From Bacteroidota bacterium (GTDB taxonomy: Bacteria > Bacteroidota > Bacteroidia > Flavobacteriales > Flavobacteriaceae), in the NCBI GenBank assembly GCA_027620655.1, contig JAQCDS010000007.1, positions 16,367-80,366 on the forward strand: 64,000 nt of DNA, in the 5' to 3' direction. The notes under the pieces are model-generated. The model did no database searches, was not told where the DNA came from, and was given only the letters and a program-made list of their open reading frames with translations. A program made the translations under genes and the position numbers. Shown here piece by piece: positions 1 through 9,122 of the stretch (the stretch's first letter is position 1; each line of letters opens with the position of its first letter).

Positions 1-1455
1 AAACCAAACTGGATTTGGCCAAACATAGGTTCCCAAGGTTTGCCATACATCATAATTATAGCTTTGTGAAACGCTTAAGTAAGAGCTAAATTCGTCTATT
101 TTTGTATTGAAGTTGTCTAGGTTTTGATAATAAAAATTAAATCGCTCACTGACAAGATTTTCAAAGTATGGATCCTCAAACATTCTACTGAACCAGGGAT
201 TATATTTTATCCAATAACCTTCTGTATATTGTGAATCTGCATAATCTACATTTCCGAAAGATAAATCAAAATCCCAAATCGGTCCCATTTTAATTTTTTC
301 ACCTGGAACATAAGTAAAATAAATGCTTGAATACCATTGTGCATCTACTGTTTTTGCAATTTCATTAATTAAAAACCAATCTACAAAACTATCAATATCA
401 ATAAAACTTCGATATCCAACATCTGGATCTGTAAAATCTGGACCAAATAAAACGGCTTCAAAACTATTAATATGATCTTCAATTAGGGTAAATTCTGGAG
501 TATCATAAGAAATATTTGGCGCTTTAATGTTGAATACATTTGTGTAATATTGTTGAGTAAAAATTGTTGGAGTAAAGAAAACATCATCCGGATCAACTCT
601 ATAATTTTGATCAATTTCAATCAAATAGCCTTCATCACCAATATTAACACGGTTATTTGATTCTTCGACTTTTTGTGTCAAAACATAGGTCCCCAAATGA
701 TTATTATTAAGAAAAACTTCTACATATTCTCCCTTTGGTGAGTAATCCAAACTACTTATCGCTCCCATTTCATAAGCAATTTTATTGCGGATAAGTGATT
801 TATCTGAATATTCTGCCAAAAGAACCCATTTTCTATCTTCAGGGAGGCCAAGAATAGATGTTTTGGTATCAAATTTAATTTGATATGGCCTTTTTGGATT
901 AAACCAAGTAGAATTCCCTCGACCTCTTATGAGTATTGAAGTCATATCAATATCATCAAAAATTAATCCTCCAAATAGATCTAATTCACCAGAAACATAA
1001 AAATCTCTTGAGTCAACAGGAATATTATCTGTATTAATAGAAATAATGGGAAGTCCTGTAAAATAGGTTAATCTAATTTTATAACTCCTATAATCTGTTT
1101 GGTTAGTATTGAATATATCAACATTAACTTCTTTAGAGAAATTATGAGACGTTGTATTGTTTTGATAATTAATTTCATCTAATTTGATAAATCCATTCTC
1201 TGGGTTTGTAACAATGGATGGAATTAAACTCTTAATGTCAACTCCGTAAGGTATTACAGCTGTAAAAAACTCAACTCCATCAAAATCCAACACAATATCT
1301 TCAAATAGTGTGGCATTTAAATCTGCCTTAAAACTTATTTGAGTGATTTCGAAGGGGGGCTCAATGACATCTCCATTGGAATTTCCAACAGGTTCTACAT
1401 CATCATTACAGTTAACTAAAAAAGTAAATATTAAAAGGACTGCTATTTTTCTCAT
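1..1455 (-). CDS. CotH kinase family lipoprotein, C-terminus beyond window
   Basis: The first 485 codons of a minus-strand gene; it runs off the left edge without a stop. The ATG lies at 1455-1453. Translation begins MRKIAVLLIFTFLVNCNDD, a lipoprotein signal peptide with lipobox LVNC (Cys16), so the mature protein is probably anchored to a membrane facing the periplasm or surface. RGRGNSTW near residue 175, followed by KRPYQIKFD, and GPIWDFDLSFGN near residue 395 are hallmarks of the CotH protein-kinase-like fold, the latter carrying the metal-binding Asp pair. The region between signal peptide and kinase fold resembles a bacterial beta-sandwich. CotH homologues in Bacillus phosphorylate spore-coat proteins; the substrate in flavobacteria is unknown. 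Family call is firm, function is inferred. Confidence 0.85.
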   Translation of the reverse strand, partial: MRKIAVLLIFTFLVNCNDDVEPVGNSNGDVIEPPFEITQISFKADLNATLFEDIVLDFDGVEFFTAVIPYGVDIKSLIPSIVTNPENGFIKLDEINYQNNTTSHNFSKEVNVDIFNTNQTDYRSYKIRLTYFTGLPIISINTDNIPVDSRDFYVSGELDLFGGLIFDDIDMTSILIRGRGNSTWFNPKRPYQIKFDTKTSILGLPEDRKWVLLAEYSDKSLIRNKIAYEMGAISSLDYSPKGEYVEVFLNNNHLGTYVLTQKVEESNNRVNIGDEGYLIEIDQNYRVDPDDVFFTPTIFTQQYYTNVFNIKAPNISYDTPEFTLIEDHINSFEAVLFGPDFTDPDVGYRSFIDIDSFVDWFLINEIAKTVDAQWYSSIYFTYVPGEKIKMGPIWDFDLSFGNVDYADSQYTEGYWIKYNPWFSRMFEDPYFENLVSERFNFYYQNLDNFNTKIDEFSSYLSVSQSYNYDVWQTLGTYVWPNPVWF

Positions 1456-1528
1456 GTGAAATTTAAATAATCAATTACAATATATTACAATTAATTTCTT
1501 TTACTTAAAAAATAGTCATTAGAAAAAT

Positions 1529-2995
1529 CTAAACTCTTGGCAAATCATTTTCGTCTTTGAGTGGCAAGTCAGAAGTCCCCATCAAAAATGCGTCAATATG
1601 ATGCGCAGATTGACGGCCTTCTGAAATCGCCCAAACAATAAGCGATTGTCCTCTTCTAATATCTCCAGCAGCAAAAACACCAGGAATATTAGTTTTGTAA
1701 TCTTTGGTTGTGGCTTTGATATTAGTTCTAAAGTCAGTATCTAAGTCTAATTGCTGCACAAGGTCAGAACCAGGTCCTGTAAATCCAAGTGCTAACAACA
1801 CTAAATCACAAGGCCAAGTTTTTTCAGTTCCAGGAAGCTCTTTTAATTGAGGACGCTCTCCTTCTTTAAAAATCCATTCGACTTCGCAAGTTACCAAGCC
1901 TGTCAGATTACCATTTTCATCGCTTAAAAACTTTTTTGTAGAAACACTCCAATGACGTTCAACTCCTTCTTGATGCGAAGAACTTGTTTTCATTTTCATG
2001 GGCCAAAATGGCCAAGGCTGATGAGCTGGTCTTCCTTCTGTTGGTTTGTCTAGAATTTCGAAATTTGTAACACTTTTTGCACCGTGTCTATTTGAAGTCC
2101 CTATACAATCGGACCCCGTATCTCCTCCTCCTATTACAATGACATTTTTTCCTTTAGCAGAAATAATTTCATCAAATGTTTTTAGGCCATCAACATATTC
2201 ATTGTTGAGTTTCAAAAAGTCCATGGCCTGATGTACTCCTTTTAAATCTGAACCGTCTACGGGAAGTACACGACTTGCTGTTGCACCACCACAAAGTAAT
2301 AGAGCATCAAAATCAGATTGTAGAGATTCAACAGAAACATCTTCACCAACATTAGTGTTTGTTTTGAATACAATTCCTTCTTGTTCAAGGATTTCTATTC
2401 GTCTGTCAATTATTGATTTTTCAAGTTTAAAATCTGGAATTCCATAGCGCAACAATCCTCCTGCTTTTGCATCACGTTCAAAAACAGTGACAAGATGACC
2501 CGCGCGATTTAGTTGTTGTGCTGCTGCTAATCCAGATGGTCCAGAACCAACAACAGCTACTGTTTTTCCAGTTCTACTTGTTGGAATTTGTGGTTTTACC
2601 CATCCTTTTTCGAAAGCAATTTCAACAATGTTTTTTTCAATATTTTCAATACTAACAGGATCTTCATTGATGCCCAATACACAAGCTTGTTCGCATGGCG
2701 CTGGACATAATCGTCCAGTAAACTCTGGGAAGTTATTTGTGGAATGCAAAATTTTTGCCGCTTTTTCCCAATTTCCTTGGTAAACATTGTCATTGAAATC
2801 AGGAATTAAATTTCCTAATGGACAACCACTGTGACAAAATGGGATGCCACAATCCATGCATCGTGCACCTTGGTTTTTTAATTCTTTTTCTTTTAGGGGA
2901 ATAGTAAATTCTTTGTAGTGCTTGACACGTTCTTTTACCGCATCATAAGCTTCATCTACACGTTTGTATTCCATAAAACCTGTGATTTTTCCCAT
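1529..2995 (-). CDS. gltD: Glutamate synthase (NADPH) small subunit
   Basis: 488 residues. It supplies electrons from NADPH to the large subunit for reductive transfer of the glutamine amide to 2-oxoglutarate. The N-terminal Fe-S domain has Cys46, Cys49, Cys54 and Cys58 in MDCGIPFCHSGCP, and a second cluster in LCPAPCEQACVLG near residue 100. An FAD-binding GSGPSG lies near residue 150, and a nucleotide-binding GGGDTGSDC near 290. Length matches bacterial GltD. It starts 4 bases after the gltB stop, so the two are one transcription unit. The start ATG at 2995 gives the usual N-terminus. Confidence 0.97.
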   Translation of the reverse strand: MGKITGFMEYKRVDEAYDAVKERVKHYKEFTIPLKEKELKNQGARCMDCGIPFCHSGCPLGNLIPDFNDNVYQGNWEKAAKILHSTNNFPEFTGRLCPAPCEQACVLGINEDPVSIENIEKNIVEIAFEKGWVKPQIPTSRTGKTVAVVGSGPSGLAAAQQLNRAGHLVTVFERDAKAGGLLRYGIPDFKLEKSIIDRRIEILEQEGIVFKTNTNVGEDVSVESLQSDFDALLLCGGATASRVLPVDGSDLKGVHQAMDFLKLNNEYVDGLKTFDEIISAKGKNVIVIGGGDTGSDCIGTSNRHGAKSVTNFEILDKPTEGRPAHQPWPFWPMKMKTSSSHQEGVERHWSVSTKKFLSDENGNLTGLVTCEVEWIFKEGERPQLKELPGTEKTWPCDLVLLALGFTGPGSDLVQQLDLDTDFRTNIKATTKDYKTNIPGVFAAGDIRRGQSLIVWAISEGRQSAHHIDAFLMGTSDLPLKDENDLPRV

Positions 2996-2999
2996 AGTA

Positions 3000-5900
3000 T
3001 TATTTTTTTATGAGGTTTTCTTCTTCTAATCTGATTAGTGCTTGTCTGTATTCTTCTGGCAGTACACGAATAAAATCTTTGACTGCGGTTTCCCATTGTT
3101 CCAAAATGCGTTGTGCTAGTGGGCTTAATGTTGTATTGTAATGGTTTTCAATTAATGTTCTTAATTCTTGAACATGTGCATCATCTTTAAGAGGATCTAA
3201 ATTGAGTCCCTCCTGATTGCATTTGCTTTTGAATGTTTTATTTGGATCATAGACATAAGCGATTCCACCACTCATACCAGCTCCAAAATTACGACCAACT
3301 TCACCCAGAACAACCGCAACTCCTCCTGTCATATATTCACAACCATGGTCTCCAATGCCTTCTACAACAGCTGTAGCACCTGAGTTTCTAACACAAAAAC
3401 GCTCACCTGCTTTTCCATTGATATAGGCTTCACCAGAAGTTGCTCCATACAACGCTACATTTCCAATAATAATATTTTCCTCAGGAACAATAGTGGATTC
3501 ATCTGGGATACGTACTGTAATCTTCGCTCCAGATAAACCTTTCCCTAAATAATCATTGGTATTACCAATCACATTGAGCGTTAATCCTTTTGTTGCAAAA
3601 GCTCCAAAACTCTGACCTGCAGAGCCTTTAAAATTGATTTTTAAAGTATTCTCTGGCAACCCTTGAGCTCCATATATTTTTGAAATTTCATTACTTAAAA
3701 TTGCGCCTACAGCTCTATTTTCATTATTTATTTTTAAATCCAAAACTGTTGGCTCTTTTCTAAATAAAGCTGGATGAGCTTTATCAATAATTTCAAAATC
3801 CAAAGCACGTTCAAGTTGATGATCTTGTGACTCTGTATTGAAAATATCTACATTTTCATCTACCTCAACTTTATGAAGAATTGGTGTAAGGTCTATTCCT
3901 CTTGATTTGTAATGTTCAATTGCTGTATTGCGGTCTAGCTTTTCAACTTTACCAACCATTTCATCAATAGTTCTAAACCCTAGTTTTGCCATAATTTCAC
4001 GCAATTCCTGTGCAACGAAATACATGAAATTGACAACATGTTCTGGCTTTCCTTTAAATTTTTTACGCAATTCTGGATTTTGAGTTGCAATCCCAACTGG
4101 GCATGTATTTAGGTGACAAGCTCTCATCATAATGCATCCAGATGCGACTAATGGTGCAGTTGCAAAACCGAATTCTTCAGCACCTAAAAGGCAAGCTACC
4201 GCAACATCTCTTCCTGTTTTCAATTGACCATCACATTCTACAACAATTCTACTTCTCAAATCATTCATGACTAGGGTTTGTTGCGCTTCAGCAAGCCCCA
4301 ATTCCCATGGCAATCCAGCGTGTTTTAATGATGTTAATGGAGATGCTCCTGTTCCGCCATCATAACCTGAAATCAAAACGACATCTGCCTTTGCTTTGGC
4401 TACACCAGCCGCTACAGTTCCAACACCAACCTCTGATACTAGTTTTACATTGATACGCGCCTCTCGATTTGCGGATTTTAAATCATAAATCAACTGTGAT
4501 AAATCTTCAATAGAATATATATCGTGGTGTGGTGGTGGCGAAATTAGACCTACATAAGGTGTAGAGTTTCTTGTTTTTGCAATATCAGGGTTTACTTTTG
4601 GTCCTGGCAATTGTCCTCCCTCCCCTGGTTTGGCACCTTGTGCCATTTTAATTTGAATTTCTTTGGCATTGGTCAAATAATTTGATGTAACACCAAATCG
4701 TCCTGAAGCCACCTGTTTTATGGCACTATTCTTCCAATCGCCATTAGCATTTTTGTAAAAACGCTCTTGATCTTCACCACCTTCTCCAGAATTGCTCTTT
4801 CCACCAATTCTGTTCATTGCAATAGCCAAATTTTCATGGGCTTCTTTACTAATAGAACCATAAGACATTGCACCTGTTTTAAAACGCTTAACAATGCTTG
4901 TCCATGGCTCTACTTCTTCTAAAGGGATAGGATCGTAATTTGTAAATTCAAACAAACCTCGAATCGTCATGAGTTGTTTGGATTGATTATTAATCAACTC
5001 CGAATATTCCTTATATTTTTGAGGCTTATTTGTTCGAACCGAATCTTGAAGTTTGGCAATAGAAAGTGGATTAAACAAATGATGCTCTCCATTTCTTCTC
5101 CAACGGTATTGGCCTCCCATTTCTAAATCTAGGTTGGCATCAATTGCTTTTTTGACATAAGCAGAGGCATAACGCTTAGAAATTTCTTTTTCTAATTGGT
5201 GCAAATCTACACCTTGAATTCGGGTTGCAGTTTTTGGAAAATATTTGTCAACCACATTTGTATTGATTCCAATACATTCAAATAATTGTGATCCGCGATA
5301 AGAATTTAGTGTAGAGATACCAATCTTGTTCATCACCTTTAAAATCCCTTTACCAACGGCTTTGTTATAATTGGCAATGGCTTTTTCTGTATCTGCTTTT
5401 GGGTCAAGATTTAAAACTTCATCTTCAATAATTTCGTTAACCATATAAGGATTTATAGCACTTGCGCCATAGCCAAACAGCAATGCAAAGTGATGAACTT
5501 CTCTAGGCTCAGCAGATTCTATTATGATGCTGATTTTAGAACGTTTTCCTAATTTCTGTAATCCGCTGTTGATGAACGAACAGGCCAAAAGAGCAGGAAT
5601 AGGTGCTTTGTCTTTTGAAACTTTTCTGTCGGATAAAATCAAAATATTAGTCCCATTATCAACATGAGAAGAGACTGTTTTTAAAAGTTCATCCAAAGCA
5701 TCTTCCAAACCATTGTGTCCTTTGTTTATGTCGTATAAAATAGGAACAGAAGAAATTTTAAAGTTGGGATTATCGAAACTTTTAATTTTATCCAAATCCT
5801 GTTTAGAAATCACAGGATTTTGAATTTTTAATTTTTTACAATGCGCTTCATTGATTTCAAAAATATTATGATCACTGCCTAGAGTTAGGCTAATATCTGT

Positions 5901-7499
5901 AATCAACTCCTCGCGAATACCATCTAATGGAGGGTTAGTCACTTGGGCAAATAACTGCTTGAAATAATTATATATCAATTGTGGCTTTTCAGACAAAAGT
6001 GCTAGTGGGGTATCACTTCCCATAGAGCCTATTGGTTCTTTGGCTTGATTGGCCATCGGTAATATGATTGTTTTGATATCTTCTTGGGTATATCCAAAAA
6101 GTACTTTTCTTTTATCTAAAGACTCTTGATCGAGGAAAATTGGGCAATCATTATAAGGGATTTGCTTCAAATAAACAAGTTGGTCATCGAGCCATTTGCG
6201 ATATGGTTTTTGTGCGGCAATGTGTTCTTTGATTTCTTCATCATTAACAATCCGACCTTCGTTCATATCCACAAGGAACATTTTGCCAGGCTCCAAACGC
6301 CCATGATGAGCAACATTTTCTGGTGCCAACTCAATGACTCCAATCTCCGAAGACATAATAACATAACCATCTTTTGTAACAGAATAGCGCGATGGTCTAA
6401 GTCCGTTTCTATCCAAAACAGCACCAATATAATTACCATCTGTGAAAGGAATTGAAGCAGGTCCATCCCATGGTTCCATCAAACAGGAGTTGTATTCATA
6501 AAATGCCTTTTTTGTAGAAGACATTTCATCATTTTTTTCCCATGCTTCAGGGATAAGCATCATCATTACTTCTGGCAAAGAGCGGCCTGTCATTAATAAT
6601 AACTCCACAGCCATATCCATAGATGCTGAATCTGATTTATTTGGAAGAATTATTGGTAATACAGAGTTGATATCTTCACCAAACCAATCACTTTTAAGCA
6701 ATGCCTCTCTAGAAAGCATTCGAGATACATTACCACGAAGAGTGTTAATTTCTCCATTGTGACACATATATCGAAAAGGTTGTGCCAAATCCCAAGTTGG
6801 AAACGTGTTCGTCGAAAAACGTTGATGAACCAATGCAAGTCGTGTTACAAATAAAGGATTTTCTAAATCTCTATAATAAAGTTTTATATCTTCAGGAATA
6901 AGCAGTCCTTTATAAATAATAACTTTTGTTGAAAGACTCGGTAAATAGAAAAAATTACTTTCAGAAAGTTTAGAATTATAAATTTCGTGTTCAGCTTTTT
7001 TGCGCGCAATAAAAAGTTTTAAATTAAAATTAAAATCATCTTGCTGTTCATTATTTTTGGTGATAAAGATTTGTTTTACTTCAGGTTCAGTTTCCTGAGC
7101 GATAGTTCCAAGAACAGAAGGGTCAACTGGAACTTCTCTCCAGCCCAAAACATTAAGTCCTTGTTCCTTTATATATTTTTCAAAAACAGAGATACAATAA
7201 TTTCTTTGGTTCTCTTTTTTGGGTAAAAACACGTTACCCGCTGCATACTGTCCAAAACTTGGTAAATCAAAAGGACAATCATTGACAAAAAGCTCGTGAG
7301 GGATATCAGTGAGAATTCCTGCACCATCACCTGTTTTTCCATCAGAACTAACTGCTCCTCTGTGTTCTAGGCGTTCCAAAATCTGAAGCGCCTTATGAAT
7401 AATATCATTAGATTTATTTCCTTCTAAACTACAAATGAATCCTGCACCACAATTATCGTGCTCGAATTCTGGCAAATACATTCCTTGTTTTTTCAACAT
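3000..7499 (-). CDS. gltB: Glutamate synthase large subunit
   Basis: 1499 residues, full length for bacterial GltB. It hydrolyses glutamine and channels ammonia to 2-oxoglutarate, making two glutamates. A short propeptide precedes [10 protein letters not shown]; Cys17 is the expected N-terminal nucleophile after processing. The central and FMN/2-oxoglutarate-binding domains follow ([26 protein letters not shown]). The 3Fe-4S cysteines appear in [15 protein letters not shown]. The C-terminal beta-helix domain GXGXG repeats are present ([20 protein letters not shown]). It is the first gene of gltBD and lies divergent from the porin gene across a 441-base gap holding a strong inverted repeat. 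Confidence 0.98.
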   Translation of the reverse strand: MLKKQGMYLPEFEHDNCGAGFICSLEGNKSNDIIHKALQILERLEHRGAVSSDGKTGDGAGILTDIPHELFVNDCPFDLPSFGQYAAGNVFLPKKENQRNYCISVFEKYIKEQGLNVLGWREVPVDPSVLGTIAQETEPEVKQIFITKNNEQQDDFNFNLKLFIARKKAEHEIYNSKLSESNFFYLPSLSTKVIIYKGLLIPEDIKLYYRDLENPLFVTRLALVHQRFSTNTFPTWDLAQPFRYMCHNGEINTLRGNVSRMLSREALLKSDWFGEDINSVLPIILPNKSDSASMDMAVELLLMTGRSLPEVMMMLIPEAWEKNDEMSSTKKAFYEYNSCLMEPWDGPASIPFTDGNYIGAVLDRNGLRPSRYSVTKDGYVIMSSEIGVIELAPENVAHHGRLEPGKMFLVDMNEGRIVNDEEIKEHIAAQKPYRKWLDDQLVYLKQIPYNDCPIFLDQESLDKRKVLFGYTQEDIKTIILPMANQAKEPIGSMGSDTPLALLSEKPQLIYNYFKQLFAQVTNPPLDGIREELITDISLTLGSDHNIFEINEAHCKKLKIQNPVISKQDLDKIKSFDNPNFKISSVPILYDINKGHNGLEDALDELLKTVSSHVDNGTNILILSDRKVSKDKAPIPALLACSFINSGLQKLGKRSKISIIIESAEPREVHHFALLFGYGASAINPYMVNEIIEDEVLNLDPKADTEKAIANYNKAVGKGILKVMNKIGISTLNSYRGSQLFECIGINTNVVDKYFPKTATRIQGVDLHQLEKEISKRYASAYVKKAIDANLDLEMGGQYRWRRNGEHHLFNPLSIAKLQDSVRTNKPQKYKEYSELINNQSKQLMTIRGLFEFTNYDPIPLEEVEPWTSIVKRFKTGAMSYGSISKEAHENLAIAMNRIGGKSNSGEGGEDQERFYKNANGDWKNSAIKQVASGRFGVTSNYLTNAKEIQIKMAQGAKPGEGGQLPGPKVNPDIAKTRNSTPYVGLISPPPHHDIYSIEDLSQLIYDLKSANREARINVKLVSEVGVGTVAAGVAKAKADVVLISGYDGGTGASPLTSLKHAGLPWELGLAEAQQTLVMNDLRSRIVVECDGQLKTGRDVAVACLLGAEEFGFATAPLVASGCIMMRACHLNTCPVGIATQNPELRKKFKGKPEHVVNFMYFVAQELREIMAKLGFRTIDEMVGKVEKLDRNTAIEHYKSRGIDLTPILHKVEVDENVDIFNTESQDHQLERALDFEIIDKAHPALFRKEPTVLDLKINNENRAVGAILSNEISKIYGAQGLPENTLKINFKGSAGQSFGAFATKGLTLNVIGNTNDYLGKGLSGAKITVRIPDESTIVPEENIIIGNVALYGATSGEAYINGKAGERFCVRNSGATAVVEGIGDHGCEYMTGGVAVVLGEVGRNFGAGMSGGIAYVYDPNKTFKSKCNQEGLNLDPLKDDAHVQELRTLIENHYNTTLSPLAQRILEQWETAVKDFIRVLPEEYRQALIRLEEENLIKK

Positions 7500-7808
7500 A
7501 TGCTTGGTTTTAAATTGTTAGTTTTCAACAAAATAGAGACGAAATATAAGAACAAAAACAGGACTGATAACAATGTTTAATAAATTATTATGATTTTAAT
7601 ATTTTAAAGGCTTTAAAATGTATTTTAGATATTTTGACCCTATTGTTTTTGATGAATTATTAATGCCTTTTTTTCAAAATTTCAAATTTCAGCATAGCTT
7701 ATATTAAATCAAAATTCACAATTATTTCTTACCAAAAATCATCAAAAATTGACTTTATGCGAAAAATCATAATGTGAATTTGATAATTTTCCTAATAATT
7801 TATATAAC

Positions 7809-7881
7809 ACCCCTAAAATAAATAGGGTTAATTTTATTAAGTACATAAAAATAACATATAATACCCTATTTATTTAGGGGT
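7809..7881. promoter_or_regulatory. Inverted repeat, candidate operator
   Basis: The left arm (7809-7828) reads ACCCCTAAAATAAATAGGGT and the right arm (7863-7881) ACCCTATTTATTTAGGGGT. They are reverse complements apart from one extra A/T pair, with a 34-base spacer. Each arm is itself a short dyad, CCCTA-N6/7-TAGGG, so this can be read as two binding sites. The right arm covers where the porin -33 element should be, 17 bases ahead of the -7 box. GC-rich arm ends in an AT-rich region argue against chance. Identity of the regulator is unknown; nitrogen control is an inference from gltB. Confidence 0.6.
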
Positions 7882-7897
7882 TTATGTGTTTATGACG

Positions 7898-7905
7898 TAA
7901 GTTTG
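7898..7905 (+). promoter_or_regulatory. -7 box of porin promoter
   Basis: TAAGTTTG matches the Bacteroidota -7 consensus TAnnTTTG exactly and ends 35 bases before the porin ATG. The expected -33 position falls inside the right arm of the inverted repeat, where no good TTG/TTTG is seen, which would fit an activator-dependent promoter. Confidence 0.5.
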
Positions 7906-7940
7906 GGGCATTAATCACTAAAAATTAAACTAATTTTATT

Positions 7941-8915
7941 ATGAAAAAGATTTTTACACTATTAACGATTGCAGCTTCTTTTGCTGCTTTTGCACAAGAT
8001 GAAGAGAAAACACTTTCTATTTCTGGAACCGTTGATGCTTATTACCAATCAAACTTGTCAGCTGGTGATGACGTTACGCAGTCTTTCGGAACTTCTTTTG
8101 CAGATGAAACAGGTTTTGCTTTGGGTATGGCAAACCTCATTGCTTCTTATGAAGGCGAAAAAACAGGTGTTGTTGCCGATGTTGTTTTTGGACCAAGAGC
8201 AGATGCAGCTGTTGGAGGGTACAACCTTAACCAATTGTATGCGTACTGGAACGTATCTGAATCTACTACACTTACTATTGGTCGTTTCAATACATATCTA
8301 GGTTATGAAGTTATTTCTCCTGCAGGAAACTTTAACTACAGTACGTCTTATTTATTTTCTAACGGACCATTTTCACATGTTGGTTTAAAAGCTGACTTTG
8401 ATTTAGGAAGCGATGTAAGCTTAATGCTTGCTTTAATGAACCCTACAGATGTTAATAACAACACAACAGGTGGATATGCTTTAGGTGCTCAGTTAGGATA
8501 TGCAGGTCAGTACCTTAACCTTTATTATGATGACGAAGAAGTATTAGGATTTGAGATCGACTATACTGGTGGATTTGACCTTTCAGATGACTTCTTTTTA
8601 GGGATCAATGGTGCTTACCAAGTGAGTGACGATGCTGGGTTCTACGGTGTTGCACTTTACCCACAACTAGCGGCTTCTGAAGATTTTTCAGTTGGCCTAA
8701 GAGGTGAAATTTTTGGATACCACGCTGATGGAACAGATGATTTACCTAGCGTTTTTGCTGCTACACTTACAGGAAGCTACACTGTTGAAAACTTAACAAT
8801 CAAGCCAGAAATCAGATTAGACTCTTGGAGTGAAACTAAGCCTTACGTAGACAGTGATGGCGAAGCTTCAGATTCTTTAGCTGCATTTACAGTTGCTGCA
8901 ATCTACAGCTTCTAA
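7941..8915 (+). CDS. Outer-membrane beta-barrel porin (BBP2-like)
   Basis: 324 residues. A Sec signal peptide MKKIFTLLTIAASFAAFA ends before QDEEK. The mature protein is rich in alternating aromatic/hydrophobic strands separated by acidic, Asp/Gly-rich turns, and ends in a terminal aromatic strand (AAFTVAAIYSF) as expected for BAM-inserted barrels. LSISGTVDAYYQSNLS near the mature N-terminus is typical of flavobacterial porins of the OmpL-like BBP2 group. Substrate is not evident. In relatives I recall such porins near ammonium and glutamate genes, so the divergent gltB is suggestive of a nitrogen link, but that is inference. A terminator follows. Confidence 0.8.
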   Translation: MKKIFTLLTIAASFAAFAQDEEKTLSISGTVDAYYQSNLSAGDDVTQSFGTSFADETGFALGMANLIASYEGEKTGVVADVVFGPRADAAVGGYNLNQLYAYWNVSESTTLTIGRFNTYLGYEVISPAGNFNYSTSYLFSNGPFSHVGLKADFDLGSDVSLMLALMNPTDVNNNTTGGYALGAQLGYAGQYLNLYYDDEEVLGFEIDYTGGFDLSDDFFLGINGAYQVSDDAGFYGVALYPQLAASEDFSVGLRGEIFGYHADGTDDLPSVFAATLTGSYTVENLTIKPEIRLDSWSETKPYVDSDGEASDSLAAFTVAAIYSF

Positions 8916-8945
8916 GATATATAAAACATTTTTTTGTTTGTGATT

Positions 8946-8983
8946 AAAAAGTCCTTGGGTATTCGTACCTAGGGGCTTTTTTC
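8946..8983 (+). terminator. Rho-independent terminator after porin
   Basis: AAAAAGTCC and GGGCTTTTTT flank an inner GGGTA-TTCG-TACC stem; the run of T closes it. It lies 30 bases after the porin stop. Confidence 0.8.
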
Positions 8984-9080
8984 GTTGAATAGAGTTAATT
9001 TACATCAAAGTAAATGAGACCATACTGCATTCTAATTGATGATTTTTGAAAAACATCAATTTTCTTATTAATTATTTGGA

Positions 9081-9114
9081 AAGAAAAAACCCTAAAGCAA
9101 AATACTTTAGGGTT
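9081..9114 (-). terminator. Rho-independent terminator of ppc
   Basis: AACCCTAAAG (9088-9097), loop CAAAATA, CTTTAGGGTT (9105-9114): a perfect 10-base stem. On the minus strand it is followed by TTTTTTCTT (9087-9081). It starts 8 bases past the ppc stop. Confidence 0.88.
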
Positions 9115-9122
9115 ATGTTTTG

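Larger units (their letters stand above)
7500..7940. other. Long divergent intergenic region, gltB / porin
   Basis: 441 AT-rich bases without a credible ORF. It holds the inverted repeat at 7809-7881 and the porin -7 box at 7898-7905. A weaker 9-base inverted pair (AAATTCACA at 7712-7720, TGTGAATTT at 7773-7781) is also present. I found no clear TAnnTTTG box for gltB; the nearest is TATATTTC on the minus strand around 7548-7541, one base off consensus. Confidence 0.7.

Noticed and set aside
6126..6455. 109-codon plus-strand frame inside gltB
   Set aside because: It is antisense to a fully motif-supported gene and has no family signature; a shadow frame.
7712..7781. AAATTCACA / TGTGAATTT inverted pair in the gltB upstream region
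   Set aside because: Only 9 paired AT-rich bases with a 52-base spacer; noted but not counted as an operator.
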